Source of the DNA: Tritrichomonas musculus
Taxonomy: Eukaryota > Parabasalia > Tritrichomonadida > Tritrichomonadidae
Assembly (NCBI GenBank): GCA_039105265.1
Contig: JAPFFF010000005.1
Coordinates: 4,821,501 to 4,885,500 of the forward strand
DNA: 64,000 nucleotides
Direction: 5' to 3'
Positions within the stretch are counted from its first letter, which is position 1, and each line of letters starts with the position of its first letter. Position numbers and translations under genes: made by a program. Of the stretch, positions 1 to 11,374 are shown in pieces. The notes beneath the pieces were generated by a model that was not told where the DNA came from, did not search any database, and worked only from the letters and a program-made list of their open reading frames with translations.

Positions 1-1853
1 AAAATTTAAATCAAAATAACGATCTTTTACAAGCAACGATTAAAGAATTACAGTCCAAAGTCGAACTTGATCAAGTTACGATTGCCGAATTACAAAAGCA
101 AATGTCGAATCAAAGCACAACGTTCCAAGTAAGCAGTTCAAAAAAGGATAGTCAAATCATGCATCTTCAGAACGAGATCAACAAACATAAAGAAATGTAT
201 GAAGAACAATTTTCATTAAGTCAACAATATAATTCTCAAAACTCAAACAACTTAAAGCAACTCTCACTCATAAAAGAGCAATTGAACGAAGAGTCTGAGA
301 GAAGACAGCAAGTTTCAAACGAGCTCAATCAATACAAGCAGCAACTAAGTAAAATTAAAGAAGAAATGAACATGGAACGAAATCAAAAGGAATCAATTAA
401 TTCGCAAATTTCGACCTACAAACAGCAGCTGCTTCAAAAGGACAAACAAATGAATCAACAAAAAGAAGAGACACAAAATGCAGCCAACAAGATCACTGAA
501 CTACAAAACAAAATCGTAAGATTGAATCAAACAATTGATCGTCAAAAAGATGAAATTTTGAATGCAAACAACAAAATTGACGATTTACAAGGCAAAATAA
601 CAAGATCTGGCAAGCTGATTGAGAGACAAAGAGAAGAGATCGACAAGAATCATCAATACATTGCTCAATACGAAGACCAAATATCAAAACACAAACAAAT
701 CTATCAAGAAACAAAGGATCAAAATGACAAAGTCAACGTTGAAATGAACCAAATAAAAAGCCAGCTTCAACAAGAGAAGCAAAGATATCAACTCCTAAGA
801 GCCGAAAACATAAAGAATCAAGAACAAGTCTCTCAATATGAGCAGCAACTTACAAGAACTAAAAGAGAAAGCGAAAACGCTGGTAAAAAGTCAATTCAAT
901 ATGAAAACCAATTGACAGAAGTTCTTCAGAATCAACAACGGTTAAGCATGGAATTGCACAACACAAAAATTCAATTGCAACAAGTCAAAACCGAAAAAAC
1001 CGAAATTGAATTAGAAATGAAAGACTTGAAAAATGAAAATCAAAAGTTGACAACAGAAATAAGAGAAAAACGTCAAGAAAGTGAAGTGACAGAAAATGAA
1101 ACAATGAAATTGAAAGAGCAACTTCAAAAATTGAGAATTGAATACGAATCTATCCGCGCGGCGGTTTCTTATTCGTCGAAAATTGAATCCGATTATCAAA
1201 GAAAAGTGACAGAAAATCATACATTAAAAAAGCAGTTTGAAAAAGTGTCACAAGAAAATCAAAGATTGTCTAATCAATTGAACGAGATGCTGTACAATTC
1301 AACCAACGATAGGAATTTGTTCACCGATACACGACAACAGCTTCAAAAAGTTCAAAACGCACATCGTGATTTGAAGAGAAAACAAATGGATATCAACACA
1401 GCTTATGAGGCTGCTTTACGAAAAGTGTCAAGCCATTGTATGAAGAGATTAAATTACATAAATGCTCAATACGTAACTAATCTGGATATGATGGCCGTGA
1501 AAATTGATCATTTGTCAAAATCAGTGGTCGATCTGGCACTCTTCTTAAAACAAAAGGTGTTTAATGACGATGATAATTCTTATCAAAGAAAAATGTTTTT
1601 GAAACAAATTCAAAAGCATTTGGAAATTATTGACTCTATTTCTGATACTACCGCTAAAACTTTGAGGATTCCATCAGAATTTGTGCCTCATGCTACAGAT
1701 CTTTTAAATTACCCAGAAAAATTGAAGTTATTCTTGAAAAGAATATCTGATTCAAAAAATGACAATCATTTCTGTAGACATACTCCTTCTCAAATAAATA
1801 CATTTTTATCAAATTCTACTAAGACCACCGATTCAAAGAATAAATTTGTTTGA
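1..1853 (+). CDS. Coiled-coil protein, 5' end outside the window
   Basis: The frame is open from the first bases of the window, so the ATG at 102 is probably internal and the true start lies upstream. At least 617 residues are visible. Almost the whole visible part is Lys/Glu/Gln/Asn-rich heptad-like coiled coil with no membrane segment. From about position 1390 to the stop the composition becomes less charged and looks globular, with MKRLNYINAQYV and a Phe/Leu-rich tail. Long coiled-coil proteins are common in trichomonads as cytoskeletal or vesicle-tethering factors, but no named family is recognised, so the role is unknown. The reading frame is clean and codon use is that of an ordinary host gene. 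Confidence 0.85.
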   Translation, partial: NLNQNNDLLQATIKELQSKVELDQVTIAELQKQMSNQSTTFQVSSSKKDSQIMHLQNEINKHKEMYEEQFSLSQQYNSQNSNNLKQLSLIKEQLNEESERRQQVSNELNQYKQQLSKIKEEMNMERNQKESINSQISTYKQQLLQKDKQMNQQKEETQNAANKITELQNKIVRLNQTIDRQKDEILNANNKIDDLQGKITRSGKLIERQREEIDKNHQYIAQYEDQISKHKQIYQETKDQNDKVNVEMNQIKSQLQQEKQRYQLLRAENIKNQEQVSQYEQQLTRTKRESENAGKKSIQYENQLTEVLQNQQRLSMELHNTKIQLQQVKTEKTEIELEMKDLKNENQKLTTEIREKRQESEVTENETMKLKEQLQKLRIEYESIRAAVSYSSKIESDYQRKVTENHTLKKQFEKVSQENQRLSNQLNEMLYNSTNDRNLFTDTRQQLQKVQNAHRDLKRKQMDINTAYEAALRKVSSHCMKRLNYINAQYVTNLDMMAVKIDHLSKSVVDLALFLKQKVFNDDDNSYQRKMFLKQIQKHLEIIDSISDTTAKTLRIPSEFVPHATDLLNYPEKLKLFLKRISDSKNDNHFCRHTPSQINTFLSNSTKTTDSKNKFV

Positions 1854-2307
1854 TCAAATATTAATTTACTATACATTATATGTATGTATGTATAGATGTT
1901 ATTTCATAAACCATTAAATAGTATTATATATGTATAATTGTTGATTAATTTAAAATAAAAACATTTATTATTTTCCAAAAAACATGAGGAAAAATATTTG
2001 TAACATTTTTTTATGTATAGCCAAAATAATTTGTTAACCGTTGATAAGAACTAAAAAACGTTTTTTTTTAGTTCTTAGTTATAAAAAAAAATCATTAGCC
2101 ATATTAACGAATTTCTTGATCAAAATATATTTGGTTTATATATTCAACTATAGTATTTAGATAAAAAATTGTTAATAATAGTTCAAAAAGTTACGTTTTT
2201 TCACATGGTCAAAAGAATAAAAAATTTAAAATAAAGTATTCAAAAAAGCAAAATAGTTATAATAACAACTTTTTCTGTTATAATTTGTAATAAAAGCTTT
2301 ATTGGGA
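1854..2307. other. Intergenic region
   Basis: Very AT-rich spacer between two genes on the same strand. It includes a run of T flanked by GAACTAAAAAACG and AGTTCTTAGTT, a weak inverted repeat near 2048-2080. No gene is seen. Confidence 0.5.
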
Positions 2308-4375
2308 ATGACTGATCAATTAAATGTTTCCAAAAGCTTAAAAGTTGATTCAACTTGTCGTGCTTCTAATGTGTATTTTTTTATTTTCTAATTTCAGTTA
2401 TAAACGCCGTGGAGTATATAGAAAGAAATATTTGAATGAAATTTGGGCTCTTATTGACGGTACTGATTACTTGGTCAGTTTTTTGGATACATCAGAGTCT
2501 CGCGAATACATTAATAGAACATCAAGGGGCCATTTAATTAACTCATTACCTGTTTTAAATCTTTCAGAAGAGGAGCTTAATGCATTGAAGAAGCGTGCAC
2601 CTCATAAACCTATTCTTCGTTATAAATACAACCCATCTTCTTCAGTTACTCAAAGTGGAACTCTTTATGAAAGATTTGAAATGAGTCGACTTGCAGGTTT
2701 AGGCAATCGAGGTGGCAACGCAGAATCAGAAATAGACAATTTAGTTTTCTCTAAGAAAAGCAGAAAAAGATACTCACTTCCTCGATTATACAAATTAACA
2801 AAAGGGGGAAGAAGAAATGGAAATGATGAAGATGAAGGTGAAGATGCAAGTGAAGATGAAAATAATGAATTAGATGAATCAAATGAAATTGTTGATCGTG
2901 CTGTTGAGTTGATATGTGATGAAGAAGAGGAAGAAGAAGTAGAAAACTACGATGAATCAAATAACAACAATGATGCTGATAATAATAATAATAATGGTGA
3001 TGATACTCATAATAATGGTAATGATACTAATAATAATGGTAGTGATACTAATATTAATGGTAATGATACTAATAATAATGGTAATGATACTAATAATAAT
3101 GGCAATGATACTAATAATGACGATACAAGTAATATTGATAACAATTCTAGTAAAAATAATGTTAATGATATCGACAAGAATCAAGACAATGATGATGGAT
3201 ATGGTGATGAAATTCTTGGGCATGACATTCATTTGAATCGTCCATATCCTCCTGGCCTTGGACCAAATGAACGTGGAATTGATGCTTTTGATCTTCAGCA
3301 AAGAGCTTTGAGAGAAGATACACTTTCAAGTGATGATGGTGATGAACGACCAAGCAACTGTGGTTGCGGTCATGATGGCTCAGGAGAAGTTGTACTTCAA
3401 GTATCTCTTAAGAATTTCATTCCAGCCGTTAATCAAGAGTACAATGGCGATTTTACTATTAATAATGTACCGAAAGCAGAATGGGAGACAATAAAAGCCA
3501 AAGGATTTAATTGGATTCTTTTTGAAGATCTTCCACCATCCACCGATTTCAAACAGCTTTCATCAACCCTTCATAACTGCAGGCTTAAATTAATGATGGA
3601 CTATCAGTCTGATGAACTTTTGCAGTACTTTGATGGTGTTCGGATTAGAGATGTTGATATTGCTTCATACCGTTCCCGTTTCCCAGATTTAACTATTGTC
3701 AGTGTTCATAGTTATCATGATTCTTTGAAGAAAAGTGAAGAAGACAATGAAAAAATCAGCAAAGAAGAAATTTATGAAAACGATCAAAATGCATTGAAAT
3801 ATGCAACATACGTTTATGATAATCGTTTATTCGAATGCTTGAAAAATAAAGACGCTGAAGGTTTTGCCCGAATTGTTCGCGATGAAACAAATGAAAATGA
3901 CAGATGCCATCTCTTGCACTACATGTGCATTCAAGGACTCGATTTTAATCCTCGATCCACAAGAACAGCAGCAGCAATGCTCCTCACTCTTCCTGGAATG
4001 AGAGTCATTGACTTCAGTGAAATTCAACTTGTTGATTTAGTATTAATTGTTCTTTGCAAGAAAGCTGTTAGAAGAGGCGTTTTCTCATTTGTCAATTACA
4101 CATCAACTGGAAAAACTTTTGCATGGAAATATACCAGAGGTAAGCAACACATTTTAATTGTTGCTAATTTCGATACAAGACAGACAACTACGACAATTAT
4201 CTGCGATGATTGCCCAACTAAATTAGAATATGATTGTAAAAGAAATAAAAAAGAAAAGGTACAATTTGTTGATATTCTTTCACAGACAACATACTTAAGA
4301 GATCCTGAAGAAATGAGGACAACCGGTCTCAAGGTCATTTTATACGAATATGAAGCCCAGATATTCGAGTATTAA
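2308..4375 (+). CDS. Glycosyl hydrolase 13-like protein with Asn-rich insert, spliced
   Basis: Exon 1 is 2308-2372 and exon 2 is 2398-4375, joined across a 25-nt intron to give 680 residues beginning MTDQLNVSKSLKVD. Without splicing the frame has no good ATG. Residues about 160-310 are acidic and low-complexity, with repeats of GNDTNNN. The C-terminal half resembles the alpha-amylase (GH13) fold: FDGVRIRDVDIASYRSRFP recalls the barrel strand around GFRIDA, AAAMLLTLPGMRVIDFSE recalls the LTLPGTPLIYYGDE region, and the end recalls the C-terminal beta domain. The usual Asp/Glu catalytic residues are not obvious, so this may be a non-catalytic or regulatory relative. Bases TAAAATAAA at the stop resemble the trichomonad stop-overlapping polyadenylation signal. 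The GH13 assignment is inference. Confidence 0.6.
2373..2397 (+). other. Candidate 25-nt spliceosomal intron
   Basis: The segment runs from GTATTTTTTT to TTCTAATTTCAG: GT at the 5' end, a CTAAT branch-like motif ten bases before the end, and AG at the 3' end. Removing it fuses an ATG-started frame (2308-2372) in phase to the long frame that otherwise lacks a convincing start. The length matches the very short introns known from Trichomonas vaginalis, whose fixed ends (GTATGT and ACTAACACACAG) are only loosely similar. Splicing is inferred from sequence. Confidence 0.6.
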
Positions 4376-4518
4376 AATAAAAAATGAACTGTTAAGCAGC
4401 ATATTTTAAATTATCTTTTATTTTTATTTTTTTATTTAATTCTAATTTAGACAACAATAAAAATAATTATTTTTTTGCGTGCAACTTGAATAGCAGAACC
4501 AGTATTAATATTAATTGT

Positions 4519-5547
4519 TTAAGGGGTTGGCTTTTTATTATATGATCGACATGTTCCAATATTATTGCAATCTACATTAATTCTGACACAATCAGGAGTG
4601 GATAGTCCAACGTTTATGTCCATTTGGTAATCAATAATTGGAACTGATTTTGAGTAAATTTCATAAAACGCAGTAACTCCAAAAAGAATGCAGCAAATCC
4701 TTGATGGTTTCTTCAATGGATTTGGTATTTTTTGGGTAGAAATGATGTAGCTTCCTTCTGGAAGAGGGAAGTTTTCTTCGACTGTATGAATATTTTGCCA
4801 ATGTCCAAAGCCTTTATTGCAACTTTGAACATTATTTTTGAGATCATTTAAGCATCCCATGGCGGTTCCTGACATTGAAAGTTCTTGATTAATCCTAAAG
4901 TAGAACATTGATGGTACGTTAGTAAAATCAAATGGAGCTGAGGTAAGATTTGATTCAACTGGGAATCGGACTCCACGTTTAGAATAGCAGGTTCTATAAT
5001 TATTATTACATCTATAATGGCCATCAGAGTCTGTACGGCAATTCTCGTCAACTTCTTGTCCTTCTATATAAATAAAAATATATTCAATTGGCTTCGCTGC
5101 TGTTAATTTTTTGGACATTTCTTCGATTGTCATTTGAGAATTGTAAGATCTAGTCTTTGATCCGAGGACTACAAGAACAATATAGCATATAAAGAATAAA
5201 ATACCTGCTGTAACAGGTGTCCATATCATAACGTTAGTACTAAAATCGCAAAATGCCATTAAAACTAAAATTATGCCTAATGCCAAAAGAAAAATATGCT
5301 CAAGGAAATGAAATGCAATAATAGCTTTATTTGGGCTTTCAAAATTGGCATTAGGAAGTTTTTTCTTATTATTATTCGTGATATTAGTAGGTATTACGAA
5401 AAGAACAATCATGTCAATTAAAGCGAGTAAAATAATGAGAATTCCTGAAATTAAGAGAGGAAGATTTACTCCAACCAAACAATCTCCTCCTCCACTATAT
5501 CTGGAATTATCAGCTCCTGAAACGTCCTCAAATAAAGACGAAGACAT
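4519..5547 (-). CDS. Multi-pass membrane protein, unknown
   Basis: 342 residues from the ATG at 5547 (MSSSLFEDVSG). The frame is open 30 codons further upstream, but this start is preferred because an initiator-like TCACT lies about 15 bases before it. Three strong membrane segments come early: LPLLISGILIILLALIDMIV, then one around HIFLLALGIILVLMAF, then one around PVTAGILFFICYIVLVVLG. A loop of about 150 residues follows with several cysteines (CRTDSDGHYRCNNNYRTCYS), then a short hydrophobic stretch ICCILFGVTAFYEIY and a Cys-containing tail. The layout suggests a surface or endomembrane protein with an extracytoplasmic Cys-rich domain. No family is recognised. Confidence 0.75.
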   Translation of the reverse strand: MSSSLFEDVSGADNSRYSGGGDCLVGVNLPLLISGILIILLALIDMIVLFVIPTNITNNNKKKLPNANFESPNKAIIAFHFLEHIFLLALGIILVLMAFCDFSTNVMIWTPVTAGILFFICYIVLVVLGSKTRSYNSQMTIEEMSKKLTAAKPIEYIFIYIEGQEVDENCRTDSDGHYRCNNNYRTCYSKRGVRFPVESNLTSAPFDFTNVPSMFYFRINQELSMSGTAMGCLNDLKNNVQSCNKGFGHWQNIHTVEENFPLPEGSYIISTQKIPNPLKKPSRICCILFGVTAFYEIYSKSVPIIDYQMDINVGLSTPDCVRINVDCNNIGTCRSYNKKPTP

Positions 5548-5558
5548 TATAGCAATGC

Positions 5559-5566
5559 AAAGTGAA
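5559..5566 (-). promoter_or_regulatory. Initiator-like element of the membrane-protein gene
   Basis: On the minus strand TTCACTTT matches the T. vaginalis initiator consensus TCAYW and sits 11-19 bases before the chosen ATG, the spacing known for that family of promoters. It supports the start at 5547. Confidence 0.45.
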
Positions 5567-5759
5567 CAATTTCTTTCAAAAAATTTTGAATAAATCAAAT
5601 AACTATTTTTGACAAATTTGGCAAACAAAAATTGCATATCAAGTTTTAATAATAAAATATTTATTTTAATTGTTTTTGAATGATTTTTTTTCTTTTTATC
5701 ATGATACTTTCCCTTTGGAGGACAAAAAAATTATGATCTAATTACTTTTTACGATTAGA

Positions 5760-6245
5760 TCAAAGCAGGCTTGTTATTTTGAGAATCGATATCAAAAACG
5801 TAACTTTTTTGTATCTGATACTCGATTATCAGTTTAAAAATCTGATATCGAGATTATCGATTATCAAGATATCAGATATGAAATGTGATATAAAAATAAT
5901 TGTAAACTTGGTATCAATTTCTGATGATATCTCGAGATCTCAAACAGATTTATCTTTTTTTATAATTGATATTTGTATTTTAAAATATTTAAAAATAAAT
6001 AATATAATGTATTGATGTTTATTTTAAGATTAAAATCAAAAAATACATTTTTTTTATGAAATATTTGAGATTAAAATACGATCATATTTTTATCAAAAAG
6101 TTTAATTGAAAATTCTGATATCAAAAGCTGAGAAAAAAAATTCTCGATCTCTGAAATCGATCTCGAGAATCTGTGTATATTTATGTATCGATATCAAAAA
6201 GTCATTCAATTATCGATCTCGAGAATCAGAGAATAACGATAAAAT
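5760..6245. repeat. Cluster of degenerate ATATCGAT/CTCGAGA palindromic repeats
   Basis: The stretch is crowded with near-palindromic words: TCGATATCAAAA (twice or more), GATATCGAGATTATCGATTA, ATATCTCGAGATCTC, GATCTCGAGAATC (twice) and TCTGATATC. They point in both directions, as in a worn inverted-repeat element. No end repeats could be fixed and no gene is seen. Confidence 0.4.
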
Positions 6246-6317
6246 CAATGGGTTTTAAATATCTTATTTTTTGTTCACATAAAATGAAAAATGACACTTT
6301 TTCAAGTATTCAAAAAC

Positions 6318-6784
6318 TCAGAAATTGTGATGTTTACAATTCAACTTCATTAAAAAAAAAAAAAAAAAAAAAAAAACTGAACGTGAATTTTTTGAAAATA
6401 ATCTTTTATTATTCATAAACGAAGATGATGCTACATCTATATCATTTATTGATGATTTATTCAAAATATAATTGATGATTCCTGAAAGAAGCTTTTTTTC
6501 TTCAACTGAAAAAGTTATTCCATTTTCTTCACTTTTTGAATCACTCCGACCAATTAGCATTTCTGCCAATTTATTCCACATAAGACCACTAATGTCGTTG
6601 AAATCATATATTCCAACAAATTCTTTCATTGCATTAATTGAAAGGTTTATAAACTGAACTTTTTCAAATAAAGGTGAAAATTTTGAATCTTTAAGGTAAA
6701 GTTTGTTAACAAACCGTAAAAGTTGATCTTCATCATTTAATCGAAGATTTTTATTATCAAGAATTGAAAGAATAAAGGTGTAAA
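6318..6784 (-). pseudogene. Fragment of a multicopy trichomonad gene family
   Basis: On the minus strand the frame is open from about 6784, before any ATG, through ILDNKNLRLNDEDQLLRFVN, LYLKDSKFSPLFEKVQFINL, MKEFVGIYDFNDISGLMWNK and VEEKKLLSGIINYILNKSS, then runs into a poly-T/poly-A tract near 6352-6376. The pattern resembles, from memory, the BACK-like middle region and the start of the C-terminal (F5/8 type C-like) domain of a large trichomonad protein family. The N-terminal part is absent, an in-frame stop lies at the upstream edge, and the 3' part is lost at the homopolymer, so this is a gene remnant. Confidence 0.45.
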
Positions 6785-9028
6785 TTTAGAATTGAAAGAA
6801 TAGTGTCAATTTAAAGGACTTTAAACAGGTTTCCTGTTTTCAATTTTAACACTGAAAAATGAATCTAATCTAGCAATGATCTATATATTAAATATAATCT
6901 TTTTTATTAATATTTGATCATTGCTAATATCAATACTTTGCATATTTTCCATAAAAAAAAAAAAAAAAAAAAAATTATGCTCATAAAAAAAATTGAACGT
7001 ACTTCTTCTCAATTTGTTGAGATAAAATTTTGGTGAAATATAAAGTTTGTTATTTAATTACAGGATGTTTATTTTATTCCAGGATAACGGTTTAAGATGG
7101 TTTAATATTTAACCATGCCGATTGTCGACTAAAATATATTTCAAAAATTGAATTAAAAACGATCAATCATACTGGGATTTTAATTGAGAAAGAAAAATAT
7201 GAATAAAAAAGGTAAGGAAGAAATTATAATATTTTTCTCAAAAAGTTCTTAATGTAAACTATAGAATGCTTTTTTTGAATACTGTAAACTATTGAATGTA
7301 TTTTTTTCTGAATCAATCCAAAAAAAACCATTGAATAGTTTACATTAATTTTTTGGAATTTTTCTGCCATTTCCTTTATTTTGCATCAAAGAAAATTTAA
7401 AAAATCAATGCATAACTAATATAGTTAACATGAAAAAGACAAAAATATGCAAAAATAAAGAATTTATAATTATATATAGACAAATAGTAATTCAAAATAA
7501 AACCGTTATCCAATTTTTTTTTTTTTTTAAAAATCCAAAAACGGTTAAAATATCCAATTTGGACACCCTTAAGTGCATTATTTATTCATAAATAATCAGT
7601 ATGGTTTTTTGGAAATTTGATAAGGTCTGTTTGACTTAAATACCAAACAGAGCTTTGAATTCAATGATGGAATATATGATATCATGGAAAACAAAAGAAG
7701 TCCAGTTTTATATTGAACATAATTGCAGAACTTAATAGAATTACAGATTGGCTCAAATATCGGGTAGTGAAAAAGTTCGTGCGTTTTAAATAACTCATTC
7801 AATTATAGACAATTTTTATAATTCTTTGGTTATTAAAATACTAATTTATTTGCTTCAATTTTTTATTTGAAAATATTGGTTCTTTATCAAGCACACACAG
7901 AAATATTTTGAATTGAAAAAACATTGGCCAAATTAATTTGGTTAAAAATGAAAGTTTGTAAAATAAAAATATAACTTCGCATATAGTTAATATTCTCATA
8001 TGATTGATATACTATGACATTTGCTACTTATAACTATATATCAAATGTTTCGATTATATAATTTTATTTATATTAAATTTTTTTTTTTTTTATAAAAACC
8101 AAACAATAGTGAAGTGAAAAAAATTGGCAAAAAAATCTAAATTAAATTGGTAAAATAAATTAGATTTAATATAATTATTTTTATATTATTATATATATTA
8201 TTTATTTATTGTTTTGAAGGATTTATTATTTGGGCATTGATATATGGCTTCTATTAAATAGAATGTATCATAAAAACTAAATGAACCATCATTTTGAACA
8301 CTGGTAAAAATCGAATCAATATTTAATATAATATTGCACAACTATATTTAAATAATTATCAAAATAGTTTCATATGAATATCATTCTAATCAAAAAAATT
8401 GTATCAGTTTTATTTTATCAAAAATTTGTTTTCTCACAATTTTTGATATTGATTTTAAATATATTTTTTTTGTTTCTTCTTTTGGTCATTTATCCAATTT
8501 ATAATGTAATAATTGATTTAGAAACATAAATAAATATTATGATATAAAAATAAATCGAATATTTCTTTTAAATATCTATTTATATTAATTGTTTTTCTAG
8601 AACATTGAGTTTTTACTTAAATCAATAAAAAATTATTTTATTTACCATCACCAAGGTAGCTCGAATATAACTTATATCAACATAAATTTAGCAAATAATA
8701 TTATACATATTTATGATAAAATAATGAAAAAATATTTTGAATTCATAGAATTATTGCATCAAAAATTGATAATAAAACCAGTTTTGAAAGATATTTTGTA
8801 AAAAAAATAAGGGCACTTTTTTTGAAACAATAATATGGTAAGGTTCTAATTGATACTGAATCTTTAAAATTTACTAACATATTATATACTTCATATAGTT
8901 TATTTATATATGATAAATTAATATTTTCGTTTGATATTCGGTGGGTTTTAAGAATCGCACAAACTTTTTCACCACTCGATAACAATTTCACGATTGGAAT
9001 GTTGCAAATGCATTAAAATCATAGCAAT
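6785..9028. other. Gene-poor AT-rich stretch
   Basis: No gene is supported. The stretch holds A tracts (near 6953-6974), a small inverted-repeat element at 7249-7348, and many short homopolymers. About 26 bases near 7755-7780 (plus strand) resemble 8960-8990 read on the minus strand (both contain GTGAAAAAGTT), so fragments of one decayed sequence may lie here in opposite directions. Short frames at 7596-7802 and 8743-8991 have no recognisable features. Confidence 0.5.
7249..7348. repeat. Small inverted-repeat element
   Basis: TTAATGTAAACTAT at 7249-7262 is mirrored by ATAGTTTACATTAA at 7335-7348, and a further GTAAACTATTGAATG lies between them. About 100 bp and non-coding; it looks like a miniature inverted-repeat element or a foldback. 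Target duplication is not clear. Confidence 0.35.
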
Positions 9029-9635
9029 TCATTGATTCTTCACATCCATTTTATACAATTCATTGCTAAATAACATTTCTCCATACTTGCGCATTGATTT
9101 CAAATGCCAATGATCTGCTGCCATTGTGAAATATTTGTGACGCTTTTTTTTTTTTTTATCAACAGGAGTCAGTTCTCCATGGAACTTTCTAAATGCAAAA
9201 AAGTGCACGTAATTCACATTTCTTTCATAATCAAGCATTGTACACATGCATCGCCAATATCAGCTTCCATCCACTTTCTACTTTTGACAAAATTTTATCA
9301 CAATTCATATAAATCTGGCTTTTGTTTTGGTGAATTAATATTTGGCTTTGGTATTGATGAACTTGATTCTGGTTTTGGTGAATTTATATCTGGTTTTGAT
9401 ATTTGAATTTTAATCCTTGGCCAGCAGGACTTGGTTTTGAGATTTAATGAATGCCAGCCAAGTTTACTCCTTTCATAATTAAGATTCAAATTTGATTTTC
9501 CCTGATTTGTTTCTTGTTATTGATTAGTTTTTCGATGAAAGGTTTGCAAACTATTTATGAATATTTTTAGATACTTTTCAGCTTCGTTGCTCTTCTCAAT
9601 TCCGATTTCTCTCTTAAATTTGTTGGAATGATGTT
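9029..9635 (-). pseudogene. Sel1-like repeat protein, decayed
   Basis: Read on the minus strand from the high end, separate frames give FKREIGIEKSNEAEKYLKIF, then WMEADIGDACVQCLIMKEM, then YFTMAADHWHLKSMRKYGEM. These match the Sel1/TPR-like pattern GxGVxKxxxEAxKYxKxAADxGxxxSMxxYGxML. Successive pieces lie in different frames and are separated by stops, including a Ser/Pro/Asn linker around 9298-9490, so the gene is broken several times. Sel1-repeat proteins are a large family in trichomonads. A shorter possible piece (LGAMYNNEVREEKLAM) lies near 63,240. Confidence 0.5.
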
Positions 9636-10111
9636 AGATCATCTGGTTCCATTGACCACAAGTTACTCAGAAGTGATTTTATATTTCATCTTTTGTACAT
9701 ATTAAATCTGGAAAAACTCAGAAAAAGTTTGAAAAAACGATTCAATTTCGGAAAAAGGATGTTTTCCTGTAAGTAACTGTATGCGTTTTTTAACCATATA
9801 TATATAATTTTAGTTAACTTAAATTATTGGATTTATCATTTTCATCATTCTTATTTGTATCATTTGCAGGAACACCAATGTATATGGCACCCTATTTTTT
9901 TTTTTGAGGAAAAATTGACATGTAAATTTGATATATGTTCTTTTTTAATAATTATATATCAGATAATTTTGATAAACCAAAAAATATTCTATCATTTTTT
10001 AAAAATTTATATTTTGAATGAATTCAATATATATATTTAATAATTTGTATGCGTTTTTACAAAAAAAAATAATTCAAGGGCTTAACGTAAATTCGTAACC
10101 AAGATGATAAA
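9636..10111. other. Intergenic region upstream of the coiled-coil gene
   Basis: AT-rich, with TGTATGCGTTTTT occurring twice (near 9778 and 10047), which could be a repeated regulatory word before the gene at 10112. No gene is seen. Confidence 0.35.
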
Positions 10112-11374
10112 ATGACGCATAAATTTCGGCATTCACTTAGCTTATCTACAAGCCGAGTGCGCCATTTAGCAGAAACTACCCAAGATTCTAATCGAAAAAC
10201 TGCGTTATTGAAAAATAGCAATTATTTGCCTATTTATGCAATGATTAAAAAAATTGCAGGCGAGGGTGTTGCTTCATTTTACTTGGAATGTGATAATATG
10301 GAAGCAGATCAGCAAAGGCGATATCGGAACCTCCTATCAAAAAGTTTATTGATTGAAGAGAGATTTAGAAAAGTTCAGCATGCGTTAACGAGATATAAAA
10401 ATGAAGAAGAAATGAATAAAACTTTCGAATTATATCAAAATGAAAAAGAAAAATCAGTATACAATGAACCATTACAAAAAGAGTTGAATGAAGAAGAAAA
10501 AATTCAAAAAGAATTCGATTTAGTGATTCGTCTAGAGAGAAAAAACTATTTACGTGCTGAAAAATTAAAGATATTTTCTGAAAAGATAGAAAGAGTACGC
10601 TATTTACTCTTTAAATCGACAATTACTGATTTAACTCATAATTTTAATTACATTACTCCACAAAGAGGGGGTAATAAGTATAAGATAAATAGAAACTATC
10701 AAATTTTCGATCGTGATTCTAAAATCGAAAAATACAATAATAATATAGAAAAAGGAAGCAAATTACCAAATAGCTTCAGAAATTCATTATCAAGTCAGAA
10801 TATTAGCAAGCAGCAAGAACAATTTGAAATATTATACAAAGAAAAGGAAAAGAAAATAGAGAATCTTTTATCTGAATTAACAAAAATAAAAGCAATCAAG
10901 CAAAAATGCAAAAAAGCTCTCATACAAAGAAACGAATCTGCCAAAAATTTAAACATATTAATAGAAAAGAGGAAGCAAATCTTTTTTGAAAGTTTTAATG
11001 ATCAAAGTTCTCAATCTTTTCATGAAATCAATAAAAAAAGTGGATTATCAAGTTCTCAGAAGTTGTTCAAATCAAAAATTGAGCAAATTCAAATGAGAGA
11101 TAACGAAATACAGTTCAAAAAAAATAGATTAATGAGATTGATTAATGAAGTTGAATTAAAAAATGAAGAAATGATTGAAAAAGAGCAAGATGTAATTCAG
11201 CTTGAGCAAAAAATAATTGATATTCAGAAAAAGTATAATGAAACTGTTTTTCAATCTCAAAAAGAGCTTGACTTTTTGGATGCTTATTCATCTATGAAAT
11301 CAAGTTCATCTGTATTGTATGATACTCAATATAAAGATGAGTTACAAGAAATACTTAAAAAGAATATTGAATAA
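10112..11374 (+). CDS. Coiled-coil protein, unknown
   Basis: 420 residues, intact, starting MTHKFRHSLSLSTSRVRHLA at the first ATG of the frame. Residues about 70-180 and 225-400 are charged coiled coil; the first 60 residues and a linker around 195-225 are basic and Ser/Asn-rich. There is no membrane segment or signal peptide. The amphipathic repeats and basic head are typical of cytoskeletal, basal-body or chromatin-tethering proteins, but no specific family is recognised. The gene lies immediately outside the giant inverted repeat that starts at 11,528. Confidence 0.75.
   Translation: MTHKFRHSLSLSTSRVRHLAETTQDSNRKTALLKNSNYLPIYAMIKKIAGEGVASFYLECDNMEADQQRRYRNLLSKSLLIEERFRKVQHALTRYKNEEEMNKTFELYQNEKEKSVYNEPLQKELNEEEKIQKEFDLVIRLERKNYLRAEKLKIFSEKIERVRYLLFKSTITDLTHNFNYITPQRGGNKYKINRNYQIFDRDSKIEKYNNNIEKGSKLPNSFRNSLSSQNISKQQEQFEILYKEKEKKIENLLSELTKIKAIKQKCKKALIQRNESAKNLNILIEKRKQIFFESFNDQSSQSFHEINKKSGLSSSQKLFKSKIEQIQMRDNEIQFKKNRLMRLINEVELKNEEMIEKEQDVIQLEQKIIDIQKKYNETVFQSQKELDFLDAYSSMKSSSSVLYDTQYKDELQEILKKNIE

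Noticed and set aside
2952-3301. Frames of 94 and 114 residues on both strands over the GNDTNNN region
   Set aside because: They are shadows of the low-complexity repeat in the spliced gene and consist almost only of Ile/Met.
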